DNA of 64,000 bases. It comes from Clostridium intestinale DSM 6191. Its GTDB lineage: Bacteria; Bacillota; Clostridia; Clostridiales; Clostridiaceae. Below, piece by piece: positions 16,859 to 26,223 of the stretch. The stretch's first letter is position 1, and each line of letters begins with the position of its first letter. The notes under the pieces are model-generated. The model was not told where the DNA came from. It did no database searches and saw only the letters and a program-made list of their open reading frames with translations. A program made the translations under genes and the position numbers. The DNA lies in the NCBI RefSeq assembly GCF_900130055.1, contig NZ_FQXU01000006.1:126787-190786 (forward strand), written 5' to 3'.

Positions 16859-17308
16859 ATGAGTTCATTATTTTGGGTTATATTACTCTCTGCTACACCT
16901 TTAATAGAGCAAAGAGGCGCTATTCCGCTAGCAATAATTTCAGGAATGCCTCCATTACAAGCTTTTTTGGTTGGATACATAGGAAGTCTAATACCAGCTC
17001 CTTTTATTTTGCTACTATTTAATGCTATTTATAAGTGGTTAAAAAAATATCCTAAATTTGAAAAGTTAACAAATCTTATAGATAATAAAATAAGTAAAAA
17101 TAAACATAATCTTGAAAAGTATAAAGAGATTGGACTTATAGCATTTATAGCTATACCACTTCCTACTACAGGTGTGTGGACAGGAACAGCTATAGCGGCT
17201 TTTTTAGGATTGGATTTTAAAAAGTCAATGTTTTGTGCGGCAGTAGGAGCAGCAGGTTCAGCTATATTAATAACAGTTTTATGTATGATTTTCCCAGCTT
17301 TATTTTAA
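16859..17308 (+). CDS. Small multidrug-export family membrane protein
   Basis: The protein has 149 residues and about four hydrophobic segments. The N-terminal ATPLIEQRGAIPLAI and the middle IPLPTTGVWTGTAIAAFLGLD are signatures of the COG2426/PF06695 family. Its name rests on weak functional evidence, so drug export should not be assumed. Start ATG follows AATAGGAGA. It is transcribed alone and ends in a strong hairpin. Confidence 0.8.
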   Translation: MSSLFWVILLSATPLIEQRGAIPLAIISGMPPLQAFLVGYIGSLIPAPFILLLFNAIYKWLKKYPKFEKLTNLIDNKISKNKHNLEKYKEIGLIAFIAIPLPTTGVWTGTAIAAFLGLDFKKSMFCAAVGAAGSAILITVLCMIFPALF

Positions 17309-17327
17309 GGGAAATACTTTGTTAAAG

Positions 17328-17356
17328 AAGGTTATCAAATTTGATAGCCTTTTTTA
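17328..17356 (+). terminator. Intrinsic terminator
   Basis: Palindrome AAGGTTATCAAA / TTTGATAGCCTT (17328-17339 and 17340-17351, one G-U pair) followed by a T-run. It isolates the exporter gene from the sigma-54 locus. Confidence 0.82.
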
Positions 17357-17375
17357 TTTGGAATAAAAGGATAAA

Positions 17376-17391
17376 TTGGCATAAATATTGC
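17376..17391 (+). promoter_or_regulatory. Sigma-54 (-24/-12) promoter upstream of the levR-type gene
   Basis: TTGGCATAAATATTGC: the GG and GC pairs are separated by exactly 10 bases, matching the TTGGCAC-N5-TTGC consensus at all but one specified base. It lies about 180 bases before the activator gene, suggesting that the activator's own gene is sigma-54 dependent. Confidence 0.75.
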
Positions 17392-17572
17392 TTGTTATAT
17401 TGGTATAAAAAGTTCAGATTATAAGATAATGAACTATGCTAAATAAAAAAAACAGTATATAATAATATTTCATTAGAAATTGATTAACATAAAATTAATT
17501 ATTATTATGGAAAGGTGGTGATAATAGATCAGTCGAAATATAAGCTAGATTCAGTAACGGGGTGATATAGAT

Positions 17573-20524
17573 ATGGAAAAACTAGTAGAAATTATTAAAC
17601 AAGAAGATAAAAAGAATCCTTATACAGATCAAGAATTAGCTAAAATATTATCTTTACCTAGATTAAAGATTATAAGTGAAAGAAACAAACTAAATATTCC
17701 AGACTCTAGAGATAGAAGAAAAAAAATATTGTTAGAGGACTTAAAAGATATTCTAACTAAAAATCCAAACATGTCAGAGAGGAAGATAACTGATCTGATG
17801 ATTGAAAGAGGATACAATATCTCTAGAAATATTGTGGCTAGAAATATGAAAGATTTATTAGAGGGTACTGAATCAAAAAATGATGATAGTAAAGATTTAA
17901 AAAAATCTTCTAATACATTTAAAGAATATATAAAAAGAGAAGAAAAAGCAGAGGAAGATGAATCAGGATTTAAAAAATTAATAGGTTATAGAGGAAGTCT
18001 TAAAAACAAGATTGATTTAGCAAAAGCAGCTATACTTTACCCCCCAAATGGATTACATACATTAATATACGGCGGAACGGGAGTCGGTAAAAGTGAATTA
18101 GCAGAATGCATGTATGAATTTGCTGTAGCTAACAATGTTAAATCCAAAGACGCTCCATTTATCATATTTAACTGTGCAGATTATGCTGAAAACCCAAATC
18201 TTCTAATATCTCAATTATTTGGTGTGGTAAAAGGTGCATATACTGGAGCCAACTCAGATAGGGAAGGATTAGTGGAAAAGGCTAATGGAGGAGTACTATT
18301 TTTAGATGAAATCCATAGACTGCCGCCAGAAGGACAAGAAATTCTATTTTATTTAATAGATAAAGGTAAGTATAGAAAACTTGGAGAGACAAATACTGAA
18401 AGAAATGTAAATGTTTTAATACTAGGAGCTACCACAGAAAATCCAGAATCTAATCTGCTATTAACCTTTAGGCGAAGAATTCCAATGTTAATAGAGTTGC
18501 CTAAGCTAACAGATAGACCGCTATCAGAAAAACTTGAGATTATAACAATGTTTTTAGTTAGAGAAGCCAATAGAGTTAATAGGAATCTTTTAGTAACTAG
18601 AGATGTGCTTATGTGCTTAATGTTATATAACTGTCAAGGGAACATCGGACAGCTTAAGAGTGATATACAAGTAATATGTGCAAAAGGATATGTTAAATAC
18701 ATGTCTAAAAACATCAGCGAAGTAATTATTGATATGGAAGACTTAAGTAACATTATTAAAAGTGAGTTCTTAAAAGGAAATAAAATAAACAAAACAATAA
18801 TGAGCTTAGTTACTGACGATCTATATATTGATATTAAAAATATGAAAAGTCATAAAAGTGAAATTACTAAGTACGTAAATGAGAACGAGATATATCAATA
18901 TATAGAGAATGAGTTCCAGAATCTTGAGAGTCAAGGGATGAAGTCAGAAGAAATTGATGAGATTCTTTTGCAAAAAGTTGAAGGTAAGTTAGGAAGGATA
19001 ATTGATAATAAAAATATTACAAAGGTTCTTAATATAAATGAATTAAAGACTATAGTAAGACCTGAAGTTATAAACATAACCGAAAAAATACTAGATATTG
19101 TAAGGGATAAATATAAGTTTATAAATAACAGCTTTTTTATAGCACTTGCAATACACATTAACTTTACTATTGAGAGAGTACTTACTGGGAAGAGCATAAC
19201 AAAATCAAATATAGATGTTACTAAAAAGGTGCTTCCCCAAGAGTTTCAAGTAGCAGAAAAGATTAGAAAGACTATAGAAAAAGCTACTAATCTACCAATA
19301 CCAAACGATGAAGCCGGATATATAGCACTATATATTAATAAGTTTTGTTCAGACGAGTTAATACTAGAACCTAAAGTAAGAGTAATTATAATAACTCATG
19401 GTCATGTAGCAGAAGGGATGGCAGATGTAGTAAATCAACTATTAGGAGTAGATGATACCATAGGAATAGAAATCGCTCTAGATGAATCCCCAGAAAGTGC
19501 ACTAGAGAGAACTATAAAGGTTGTTAAACAAATAGATGAAGGTAAAGGCTGTCTTTTACTTGTAGATATGGGGTCCCTAGGTGGATTTGCTAGTGCTATT
19601 GAAGAAAGGACTGGAATTAGAGCTAAAACAATAGGAAGAGTTGATACACTGCTAGCTTTGGAAGCAGTTAGAAAAGCTTCAATAGAAGGAGATAGTCTTG
19701 ATAACATAATGGAAGAATTAAAGGAGTCAAGATTATATCAGGGTACATTTAAGTCAGAGATATCTAGTAGAGCAAATGTAGATGAAAAGAAAAAAGCTTT
19801 AGTAACAATATGCTTAACTGGAGAAGGTAATGCCCTAAGTATAAAGAAATATCTTGAAAATCACTTGAAAAGAGATAATAAAGATATAGAAATATTCCCT
19901 ATGGGCTTTATAAATAAAGAAGATATAGAGGAGGAGATAGAGTTACTTTCAGAGGAATATAATGTGGTAGCAGTTTGTGGAACAATAAATCCTAAGATAA
20001 GCAATGTTCCATTTGTATCCTATGAAAGTATATTAAATGGTAAAGGAATAAGCAGAATATCTAAATTTATGGATATATACACACAAGAAGAAGTTGTAAA
20101 TGAAGAAAGGTTAATAGATTTAATACAAGAAGACTTAGTATTTTTAGATATGGATGAATTATCTAAAGAGAGCATTATAGACAAGATGGCAGAAACTTTA
20201 GAAGCTAAGGGATATGTTAATAGCAAATTTATATTAAGTCTATATAAAAGAGAAGCCATGGGTAGTGGAATATTTAATAATACAATAGCAATTCCTCACG
20301 GATTGCCAGAAAACGTGATAAAACCGGCAATTGCCATAGCAAAACTAAATAATCCAGTTCAGTGGGAAGGGGAAGTTATGGTAGATTTAGTAGTGATGTT
20401 GGCATTAAAAGAAAATAATAGACAAGAAATTAAAAAATTATTTTCCATGATTAGGGAAGAGGATCTTACTGAAAAGCTGAAAACAGCTCAATCTGTAAAA
20501 GATATCAAGAAAATGTTTTCATAA
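17573..20524 (+). CDS. LevR-type sigma-54 activator with PTS regulatory domains
   Basis: Transcription activator of the PTS operon, 983 residues. Order: N-terminal winged-helix region (about 1-95), AAA+ sigma-54 interaction domain (about 140-375) with Walker A GGTGVGKSE, the sigma-54 contact loop GAYTGA near residue 221 and Walker B LFLDEIHR, then a PRD-type domain (about 490-590, INFTIERVLTG). After that come a mannose-type EIIA domain with phosphorylatable His near 609 (ITHGHVAEGM), an EIIB-like domain with Cys in ICLTGEG near 735, and a C-terminal fructose-type EIIA with His near 908 (AIPHGLP). Two EIIA-type domains imply control by PTS phosphorylation. Next to it lie the PTS genes and two sigma-54 promoters. 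Confidence 0.92.
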   Translation: MEKLVEIIKQEDKKNPYTDQELAKILSLPRLKIISERNKLNIPDSRDRRKKILLEDLKDILTKNPNMSERKITDLMIERGYNISRNIVARNMKDLLEGTESKNDDSKDLKKSSNTFKEYIKREEKAEEDESGFKKLIGYRGSLKNKIDLAKAAILYPPNGLHTLIYGGTGVGKSELAECMYEFAVANNVKSKDAPFIIFNCADYAENPNLLISQLFGVVKGAYTGANSDREGLVEKANGGVLFLDEIHRLPPEGQEILFYLIDKGKYRKLGETNTERNVNVLILGATTENPESNLLLTFRRRIPMLIELPKLTDRPLSEKLEIITMFLVREANRVNRNLLVTRDVLMCLMLYNCQGNIGQLKSDIQVICAKGYVKYMSKNISEVIIDMEDLSNIIKSEFLKGNKINKTIMSLVTDDLYIDIKNMKSHKSEITKYVNENEIYQYIENEFQNLESQGMKSEEIDEILLQKVEGKLGRIIDNKNITKVLNINELKTIVRPEVINITEKILDIVRDKYKFINNSFFIALAIHINFTIERVLTGKSITKSNIDVTKKVLPQEFQVAEKIRKTIEKATNLPIPNDEAGYIALYINKFCSDELILEPKVRVIIITHGHVAEGMADVVNQLLGVDDTIGIEIALDESPESALERTIKVVKQIDEGKGCLLLVDMGSLGGFASAIEERTGIRAKTIGRVDTLLALEAVRKASIEGDSLDNIMEELKESRLYQGTFKSEISSRANVDEKKKALVTICLTGEGNALSIKKYLENHLKRDNKDIEIFPMGFINKEDIEEEIELLSEEYNVVAVCGTINPKISNVPFVSYESILNGKGISRISKFMDIYTQEEVVNEERLIDLIQEDLVFLDMDELSKESIIDKMAETLEAKGYVNSKFILSLYKREAMGSGIFNNTIAIPHGLPENVIKPAIAIAKLNNPVQWEGEVMVDLVVMLALKENNRQEIKKLFSMIREEDLTEKLKTAQSVKDIKKMFS

Positions 20525-20544
20525 AATCAAAATATTCCATAATG

Positions 20545-20560
20545 TTGGCATGACCCTTGC
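20545..20560 (+). promoter_or_regulatory. Sigma-54 (-24/-12) promoter of the PTS operon
   Basis: TTGGCATGACCCTTGC, with the GG and GC pairs exactly 10 bases apart. It is 40 bases before the EIIA start and just after the activator gene. This is the expected target of the LevR-type activator. Confidence 0.85.
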
Positions 20561-20599
20561 TAATATAAATAGTATCTAGCTCAGGAAGGAGAAGTGGGG

Positions 20600-21058
20600 A
20601 TGGAGATAAATAATTATATTAAGAAAGAATTGATAAAAGTAAATCTACCTTGCAAAAATAGAAATGAATTATTTCAAATGATGCATGACGAAGCATTTAA
20701 ACATGGCTATGTGGAACGCGACTTCTTAGAAGGTTTGTTGTCGAGAGAAGATGTATTCCCTACAGGAATAAAATTGGAAAACTATAGTGTAGCCATTCCT
20801 CATACAGAGGCAGAATATATAAAGGAACAGTTTATAGCTATAATAGTGCCTGAAAAACCAATAACATTTAAGTTAATGGATGACGAAACTCAAGAAGAGG
20901 AAGTTAATTTAATTTTTATGTTAGGTTTAAATAAACCTCATAGTCAATTAGAGGTTTTAAAAGAACTAATGGGTTTAATCCAAGAAGAAGAAGTTGTTAA
21001 AAAGATAATTTCATCAAAAGATGTAAACGAAATTAAGAGTATATTAGAAGCAAGTTAA
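20600..21058 (+). CDS. PTS EIIA component, fructose/galactitol type
   Basis: Soluble phosphocarrier of 152 residues. The phosphorylated histidine is His68 in SVAIPHTEAE, the standard EIIA type 2 motif. ATG at 20600 is preferred over the GTG at 20594 because AAGGAG sits eight bases before the ATG but too close to the GTG. It is the first gene of the sigma-54-dependent operon and passes phosphate to the EIIB encoded next. Confidence 0.9.
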   Translation: MEINNYIKKELIKVNLPCKNRNELFQMMHDEAFKHGYVERDFLEGLLSREDVFPTGIKLENYSVAIPHTEAEYIKEQFIAIIVPEKPITFKLMDDETQEEEVNLIFMLGLNKPHSQLEVLKELMGLIQEEEVVKKIISSKDVNEIKSILEAS

Positions 21059-21099
21059 CATTAATCAAAAAATAAAAGAATTATTAGGAGGAGTTTATT

Positions 21100-21378
21100 A
21101 TGGGAAAACGTATTTTAGTAGCATGTGGAGCTGGAATAGCAACATCAACAGTGGTTTGTGACAGAGTGGAAAGATTGGTTAAAGAAAATGGATTAGATGC
21201 AGAAGTAATTCAATGTAAAATTGCAGAGGTTGCATCTAAGCAAGAAGGGGCAGACTTAATAGTATCAACAACTATTTTACCAACAACTTATAATATACCA
21301 GCTTTAAAAGCAACAGCTTATATAACTGGAATTGGTACAGAAAAGTTAGATGAAAAGATACTAAGTTATCTTAAGTAA
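21100..21378 (+). CDS. PTS EIIB component, galactitol family
   Basis: Soluble phosphocarrier of 92 residues. The P-loop with the phosphorylated cysteine is at the N-terminus, MGKRILVACGAGIATST (Cys9), which is typical of GatB-type proteins. The start follows AGGAGG. It links EIIA to the membrane EIIC. A weak hairpin in the next gap (about 21389-21422) may stabilise the message. Confidence 0.9.
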   Translation: MGKRILVACGAGIATSTVVCDRVERLVKENGLDAEVIQCKIAEVASKQEGADLIVSTTILPTTYNIPALKATAYITGIGTEKLDEKILSYLK

Positions 21379-21460
21379 AAAGATTTATACTGTCTTTTTA
21401 TTCTAAAGATAGAGAGACAGTTAAATAATATTTAATTTATATTTTGAGGAGGAATTTATA

Positions 21461-22732
21461 ATGGACAAACTTATGGAAATCGTTCAGTACATTTTAGGTA
21501 TCGGACCTACAGCAATTTTACCACTAGCAATTTTAATTATCGGTCTAATATTTGGTACAGGTTTTAAGAAAGCTTTTAACTCAGGAATAATCATAGGTAT
21601 AGGTTTTGTAGGTATAAGCTTAGTTGCTAACTTACTTACAAGCACATTAGGACCAGTTGCTCAACAAATGGTTGAGAGATTTGGTTTAAACTTAACTGTA
21701 ATTGACGCTGGTTGGCCAGCAGCAGCAGCAGCAGCTTGGGCATCACCAGTTGCAGCGATAATGATTCCTATATGTTTAGCTGTAAACTTAATAATGATAT
21801 TCACTAAGACAACAAAAACATTAGATATAGATATATGGAATTACTGGCACTTTATAGCAGCTGGAGCAACTGGATATATAGTTACAGGCAGCTGGTGGTT
21901 TGCAATACTTTGTGCAGTTTTATACGAAATCGTTGTATTAATTGTTGCTGATAAAACAGCTCCAATGGTATCAGAATTCTATGAACTTGATGGTATATCT
22001 CTTCCTACTGGATCTACAGCAGCATTTGCTCCACTAGGATACTTAATCGGTAAAGTAGTAGATAAAATCCCAGGAATAAATAGCATAAAAGCAGATGCTG
22101 AAACTATTCAAAAGAGATTTGGTATATTCGGTCAACCTATGATGATGGGATTAATCCTTGGTTGTATACTTGGTATTTTAGCAGGTTTAGATGTTGGTTC
22201 AATATTCAAAACTGGTATATCAATGGGTGGTGTTATGCTTCTAATGCCAAGAATGGTTAAGATATTAATGGAAGGTTTAATTCCAATATCAGAAGCAGTT
22301 AAAACTATGCTTCAAAAGAAATATGCTGGTAGAGAATTATATATCGGTATAGATGCAGCTGTATCAGTTGGTCATCCATCAGTTATGGCAACAGCTTTAA
22401 TATTAGTTCCAATAACAATATTCTTAGCTGTTATATTGCCAGGAAATAAAGTTTTACCTTTCGGTGACTTAGCAACAATTCCATTCTACATGGCATTTAT
22501 AGTTGGATTTAGAAAAGGAAATATTGTTCACTCAGTAATTACAGGAACTATACTTATAGCAATATCATTATTCATGGCAACAAACTTTGCAGATGTTCAT
22601 ACAGCAATGATGGCAAATGCAGACTTCAATATGCCAAATGGAATGACTCAAATATCAAGTTTAGATATGGGTGGTAACTTATTTAACTGGTTAATATTAA
22701 AATTTGCAGAGCTTGCTAAAGCTTTTTTCTAA
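21461..22732 (+). CDS. PTS EIIC component, galactitol family
   Basis: Membrane channel of 423 residues with about ten hydrophobic segments. The beginning IVQYILGIGPTAILPLAILIIGL, the Ala/Trp run DAGWPAAAAAAWASP and ELDGISLPTGSTAAFAPLG are typical of the GatC family, whose members carry galactitol or pentitols across and phosphorylate them. The start follows GAGGAGG. The substrate is inferred from the neighbouring dehydrogenases and pentose-phosphate enzymes rather than from this protein. Confidence 0.9.
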   Translation: MDKLMEIVQYILGIGPTAILPLAILIIGLIFGTGFKKAFNSGIIIGIGFVGISLVANLLTSTLGPVAQQMVERFGLNLTVIDAGWPAAAAAAWASPVAAIMIPICLAVNLIMIFTKTTKTLDIDIWNYWHFIAAGATGYIVTGSWWFAILCAVLYEIVVLIVADKTAPMVSEFYELDGISLPTGSTAAFAPLGYLIGKVVDKIPGINSIKADAETIQKRFGIFGQPMMMGLILGCILGILAGLDVGSIFKTGISMGGVMLLMPRMVKILMEGLIPISEAVKTMLQKKYAGRELYIGIDAAVSVGHPSVMATALILVPITIFLAVILPGNKVLPFGDLATIPFYMAFIVGFRKGNIVHSVITGTILIAISLFMATNFADVHTAMMANADFNMPNGMTQISSLDMGGNLFNWLILKFAELAKAFF

Positions 22733-22774
22733 AGCTTTAACTATATAAATAATATTTGTTAGAAGGAGGAAATT

Positions 22775-23815
22775 ATGAAAGCAGCAGTATTGCATTCAGT
22801 AGGAGATATAAGGTATGAAGATATAGATATCAAACCTTATGGAGATGATGAAGTTAAAATAAAGGTAATGGCGGCAGGTATATGCGGGTCAGATCCTCCA
22901 AGAGCATTAAAAAATTGGAAGTATCCTTTACCAGCTATATTAGGACATGAATTTGCAGGTTATATAGTTGAAAAAGGTAAAAATGTTAAAAACGTAGAAA
23001 TAGGAGATAGAGTTGTTGCTATTCCATTTGAACCATGTTTTGAATGTGAATATTGTAAAAAAGGTCATTTCTCACTTTGCGAAAGTTATGGAATGTTAGG
23101 AGCACAATCTTATGGAGGTTTTGCAGAATTTGTAAATGTGAAAGCTCAAAATGTCCTAAAGATAGGTGACATCGACTATGAAGAAGCAGCAATGATAGAG
23201 CCATTGGCGGTAGCATTACATGGAGTTTTAAATATTAAACCTCAAGTTGGTGATACTGTAGCAGTTCTAGGAGCTGGTACTATAGGTCAATTAACAATTC
23301 AATGGCTTAAGGTAGCTGGAGTTGAGAGAGTAATAGCAGTAGACATATCTGATAAAAAAATATCTGAGGCTTTAAATCTTGGAGCAGATGTTGCAATCAA
23401 TGCATTGAAGGAAAACCCAGTAGAAAGAATACTAGAATTAACTAATGGAATGGGTGTAGATATTTGTATTGAATGTGCGGGTTCAAAAATAACTCAAGAA
23501 CAATGCCTTCTTGTTACTAAAAAGAAAGGTAAAATAGGATATCAAGGAATAGGTCATGCTGGTATTGAATTATCAGAGGCTGCTTTTGAAGGAATATTTA
23601 GAAAAGAGTTAAATATCCAAGGATTCTGGAATTCATATTCAGCACCTTTCCCAGGACAAGAATGGGTTAAGAGTATAGAGTATGTAAAACAAAAGAAGAT
23701 AAAGTTAAAAGAGTTAATATCACATAGATTCACTCTAGAAGATACAGCTAAAGCTTTTAAAATGATAGGAGACAGAAAAGAAGAATATAACAAAATAATG
23801 ATAGTACAAGACTAG
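22775..23815 (+). CDS. Zinc-dependent polyol-phosphate dehydrogenase (GatD family)
   Basis: Oxidises a polyol phosphate to a ketose phosphate with NAD. The protein has 346 residues of the medium-chain dehydrogenase family. Catalytic zinc ligands are in GICGSD and GHEFAG; the structural zinc site is the four-cysteine cluster PCFECEYCKKGHFSLC; the Rossmann loop is VLGAGTIGQL. The stretch NSYSAPFPGQEW closely resembles galactitol-1-phosphate dehydrogenase GatD. It follows EIIC with AAGGAGG. Given the pentose-phosphate enzymes downstream, a pentitol phosphate may be the true substrate. Confidence 0.85.
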   Translation: MKAAVLHSVGDIRYEDIDIKPYGDDEVKIKVMAAGICGSDPPRALKNWKYPLPAILGHEFAGYIVEKGKNVKNVEIGDRVVAIPFEPCFECEYCKKGHFSLCESYGMLGAQSYGGFAEFVNVKAQNVLKIGDIDYEEAAMIEPLAVALHGVLNIKPQVGDTVAVLGAGTIGQLTIQWLKVAGVERVIAVDISDKKISEALNLGADVAINALKENPVERILELTNGMGVDICIECAGSKITQEQCLLVTKKKGKIGYQGIGHAGIELSEAAFEGIFRKELNIQGFWNSYSAPFPGQEWVKSIEYVKQKKIKLKELISHRFTLEDTAKAFKMIGDRKEEYNKIMIVQD

Positions 23816-23830
23816 AGGGGGGATTTAGAA

Positions 23831-24862
23831 GTGAAAGCATTGACAAAAACCGAAAAAGGATATGACAAAATGGCATTACTAGATATAGAAGAGCCAAAAG
23901 CTGAAAAAAATCTAGTAAAAATAAAGGTTGAATATAGTGGGATATGCGGATCGGATTTACACTCTTTTAAAGGTGAATATGGAAACATAAAAACACCTGT
24001 AGTACTAGGTCATGAATTTTCAGGTGTAGTAGTAGAAGTTGGTGAAAGTGTTACAAAGGTAAAGGTTGGAGACAGAGTAACTAGTGAAACTACTTTTGAA
24101 ACTTGCGGTGAGTGCGATTTCTGTAAGAGTAAAGATTATAATCTATGCTCTACTAGAAAAGGTATAGGAACTCAAGCAAATGGAAGTTTTGCAGAGTATG
24201 TATTATCAAGAGAAGAAAGTGTTCATGTATTACCTGAAAATGTGAGCTTACTAGCAGCTTCATTAACAGAACCACTTGCTTGTTGTGTACATGCAGCATT
24301 AGAAAAAACTACTATAAATGCAGGCGAAGTTGCATTAGTATTTGGACCAGGTCCAATAGGATTACTTCTTAGCCAAGTAGTAAAGTCTCAAGGCGCTTAT
24401 GTAATATTAGCAGGTGTTACAAAAGATAAAGAGAGAATGGAATTAGCTAAAAAGTTAGGTATAGATTTAGTTGTAGATTTACTTCAAGAAGATTTAGATG
24501 CGATAGTAATGGAAAAAACTAATGGATATGGAGCTAATAAGGTATTCGATTGTTCAGGAGTTATCCATGCAGTAAATCAAGGATTAAGACTTACAAAGAA
24601 AAAAGGTGACTTTGTTCAAGTAGGCTTATTCGCTAAAGTAAAAAATGAATTAGATCAAGAAGCTATTATTCAAAGAGAAATAAGATATATTGGATCTAGA
24701 TCTCAAAAACCAAGTTCTTGGATAACATCTTTAGAATTACTAAGAGATAAGAAAGTTGATACTGAAACATTAGTAACTAAAATGGTAGACCTTGAGAACT
24801 GGAGAGACGGTATAGATGCAGCTATGCAAGGAAGCGAAATTAAGGTTGTTATAAAATCTTAA
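23831..24862 (+). CDS. Second zinc-dependent polyol dehydrogenase (sorbitol dehydrogenase-like)
   Basis: Medium-chain zinc dehydrogenase of 343 residues, starting with GTG behind a GAGGGG site. Zinc ligands are in GICGSD and GHEFSG, the structural cysteines in CGECDFCKSKDYNLC and the Rossmann loop in VFGPGPIGLLL. It is clearly different from the preceding dehydrogenase, so it is not a recent duplicate. Two dehydrogenases suggest either that two polyol phosphates or two positions are oxidised, or that both ketose phosphates feed the epimerase and isomerase encoded next. Confidence 0.85.
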   Translation: MKALTKTEKGYDKMALLDIEEPKAEKNLVKIKVEYSGICGSDLHSFKGEYGNIKTPVVLGHEFSGVVVEVGESVTKVKVGDRVTSETTFETCGECDFCKSKDYNLCSTRKGIGTQANGSFAEYVLSREESVHVLPENVSLLAASLTEPLACCVHAALEKTTINAGEVALVFGPGPIGLLLSQVVKSQGAYVILAGVTKDKERMELAKKLGIDLVVDLLQEDLDAIVMEKTNGYGANKVFDCSGVIHAVNQGLRLTKKKGDFVQVGLFAKVKNELDQEAIIQREIRYIGSRSQKPSSWITSLELLRDKKVDTETLVTKMVDLENWRDGIDAAMQGSEIKVVIKS

Positions 24863-24938
24863 TAACTAAAGACGTAATAAAAGATAAAGTTAATAAAGTA
24901 GCTTTAGAAGTAGAACTTAAGATTGAGGGGGGATATAA

Positions 24939-25610
24939 ATGGATATAATAATTTCACCATCATTGTTATCAGCAAATGTATGTAATTACGCAGAGGATTT
25001 CGGAGTATTTAATCAAAAAGATATAAAATCAATCCATATAGACCTTATGGACGGACACTATGTTCCCAACATATCATTCGGATTGGACCAAATAGCTTCT
25101 TTAAGAAAATTAACAGATGCAGAATTTGATGTTCATCTTATGGTTACTGATCCAGATAAATTTGTTGAAACTTTGGTTGAGGCAGGTACAAACAGTATAA
25201 CAATACATGCAGAAGTAGCGACTCATCTATATAAAAGTATACATTATTTAAAAAGTTTTGGAATTAAAGCAGGGGTAGCAATAAATCCAGCTACATCACT
25301 ACAGTGCTTAGAATATGTTTATCCACTACTAAATAGAGTTCTAATAATGTCTGTTGAGCCTGGATTTGGAGGACAAGCATTTGTACCTTTTGCTTTAGAG
25401 AAAATAAAACAATTAAATAAGATAAAAGAGGATGGTAATTACGACTTTACTATTCAAGTAGATGGGGGAATAAACATAGATAACATAGAAGATGTTATTA
25501 AGTGTGGAGCTAGAGATATTGTTATAGGTTCATCTTTATTTAAACAAGATTTGTCAGAGAATATTGATTTGTTTAATAATAAAATAAATGAAATTATTAA
25601 TACCCCTTAA
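24939..25610 (+). CDS. Ribulose/allulose-phosphate 3-epimerase family protein
   Basis: TIM-barrel epimerase of 223 residues, close to the normal length of Rpe. Visible motifs: SPSLLSANV at the start, the metal-binding HIDLMDGHYVPNISFG, FDVHLMV, the phosphate loop MSVEPGFGGQAF and QVDGGIN. It interconverts ketopentose or ketohexose 3-epimers such as xylulose and ribulose 5-phosphate. It is one of two such genes in the locus. The 76-base gap before it holds no obvious gene. Confidence 0.88.
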   Translation: MDIIISPSLLSANVCNYAEDFGVFNQKDIKSIHIDLMDGHYVPNISFGLDQIASLRKLTDAEFDVHLMVTDPDKFVETLVEAGTNSITIHAEVATHLYKSIHYLKSFGIKAGVAINPATSLQCLEYVYPLLNRVLIMSVEPGFGGQAFVPFALEKIKQLNKIKEDGNYDFTIQVDGGINIDNIEDVIKCGARDIVIGSSLFKQDLSENIDLFNNKINEIINTP

Positions 25611-25636
25611 CCCCTCACATTTTAATAATAAAGATA

Positions 25637-25670
25637 AGGAGAATATTGCGAGTATTCTCCTATTCTTTTA
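25637..25670 (+). terminator. Hairpin terminator inside the PTS locus
   Basis: Stem AGGAGAATA (25637-25645) with TATTCTCCT (25653-25661) and then a T-rich stretch. It lies between the epimerase and rpiB genes and may lower or end transcription from the sigma-54 promoter. Confidence 0.6.
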
Positions 25671-25746
25671 TTAATAATTAATTATACTACGTCATTTACT
25701 TTCTTACAACAGAATAAATATTGAATATATAGAGAGGATGATAAAA

Positions 25747-26193
25747 ATGAAAATATCAATAGGTTGCGATCACGGTGGTTTTAAATTGAAGGAAAAGATT
25801 AAGGAATACCTTACATCTAAGAATATAGAGGTAGACGACTATGGTACATTTAGTTCTGAAAGCGTTAATTATCCTAATTATGCTATAAATGTATCAAAAT
25901 CTGTAGTAGATAAAAAAAGTGATTTAGGAATATTATGTTGTGGTACAGGAATAGGTATGTCTATAGTGGCAAACAAAATTGATGGTATAAGAGCAGCAGT
26001 TGTTGGAGATACTTTTTCAGCTAAAGCTACTAAGGAACATAATAATACAAATATATTATGTTTAGGTGAAAGAGTTATAGGAGAAGGCCTAGCTTTAGAT
26101 ATAGTGGATATATGGATTAATGCTGAGTTTCAAGGTGGACGTCATCAAGATAGATTAGATTGTATTACAGCTGTAGAACAAGGTAATATATAG
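25747..26193 (+). CDS. rpiB: Ribose-5-phosphate isomerase B
   Basis: Interconverts ribose 5-phosphate and ribulose 5-phosphate; some RpiB-type enzymes act on allose or other aldose phosphates. The protein has 148 residues. Family motifs IGCDHGGFKLKEKIKEYL and GILCCGTGIGMSIVANK, with its active-site cysteine pair, and KEHNNTNILCLGERV are clear. The start at 25747 is preferred because GAGAGG is nine bases upstream; the ATG at 25738 overlaps that site. It is the first gene after the internal terminator. Confidence 0.92.
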   Translation: MKISIGCDHGGFKLKEKIKEYLTSKNIEVDDYGTFSSESVNYPNYAINVSKSVVDKKSDLGILCCGTGIGMSIVANKIDGIRAAVVGDTFSAKATKEHNNTNILCLGERVIGEGLALDIVDIWINAEFQGGRHQDRLDCITAVEQGNI

Positions 26194-26223
26194 AAGTTTT
26201 TATAGATAAAGGGGGGATTTATT

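Noticed and set aside
21389-21422. Terminator between EIIB and EIIC
   Set aside because: Only a 7-8 bp stem with a long loop and no T-run after it, and EIIC has no separate promoter. At most a processing or stability element.
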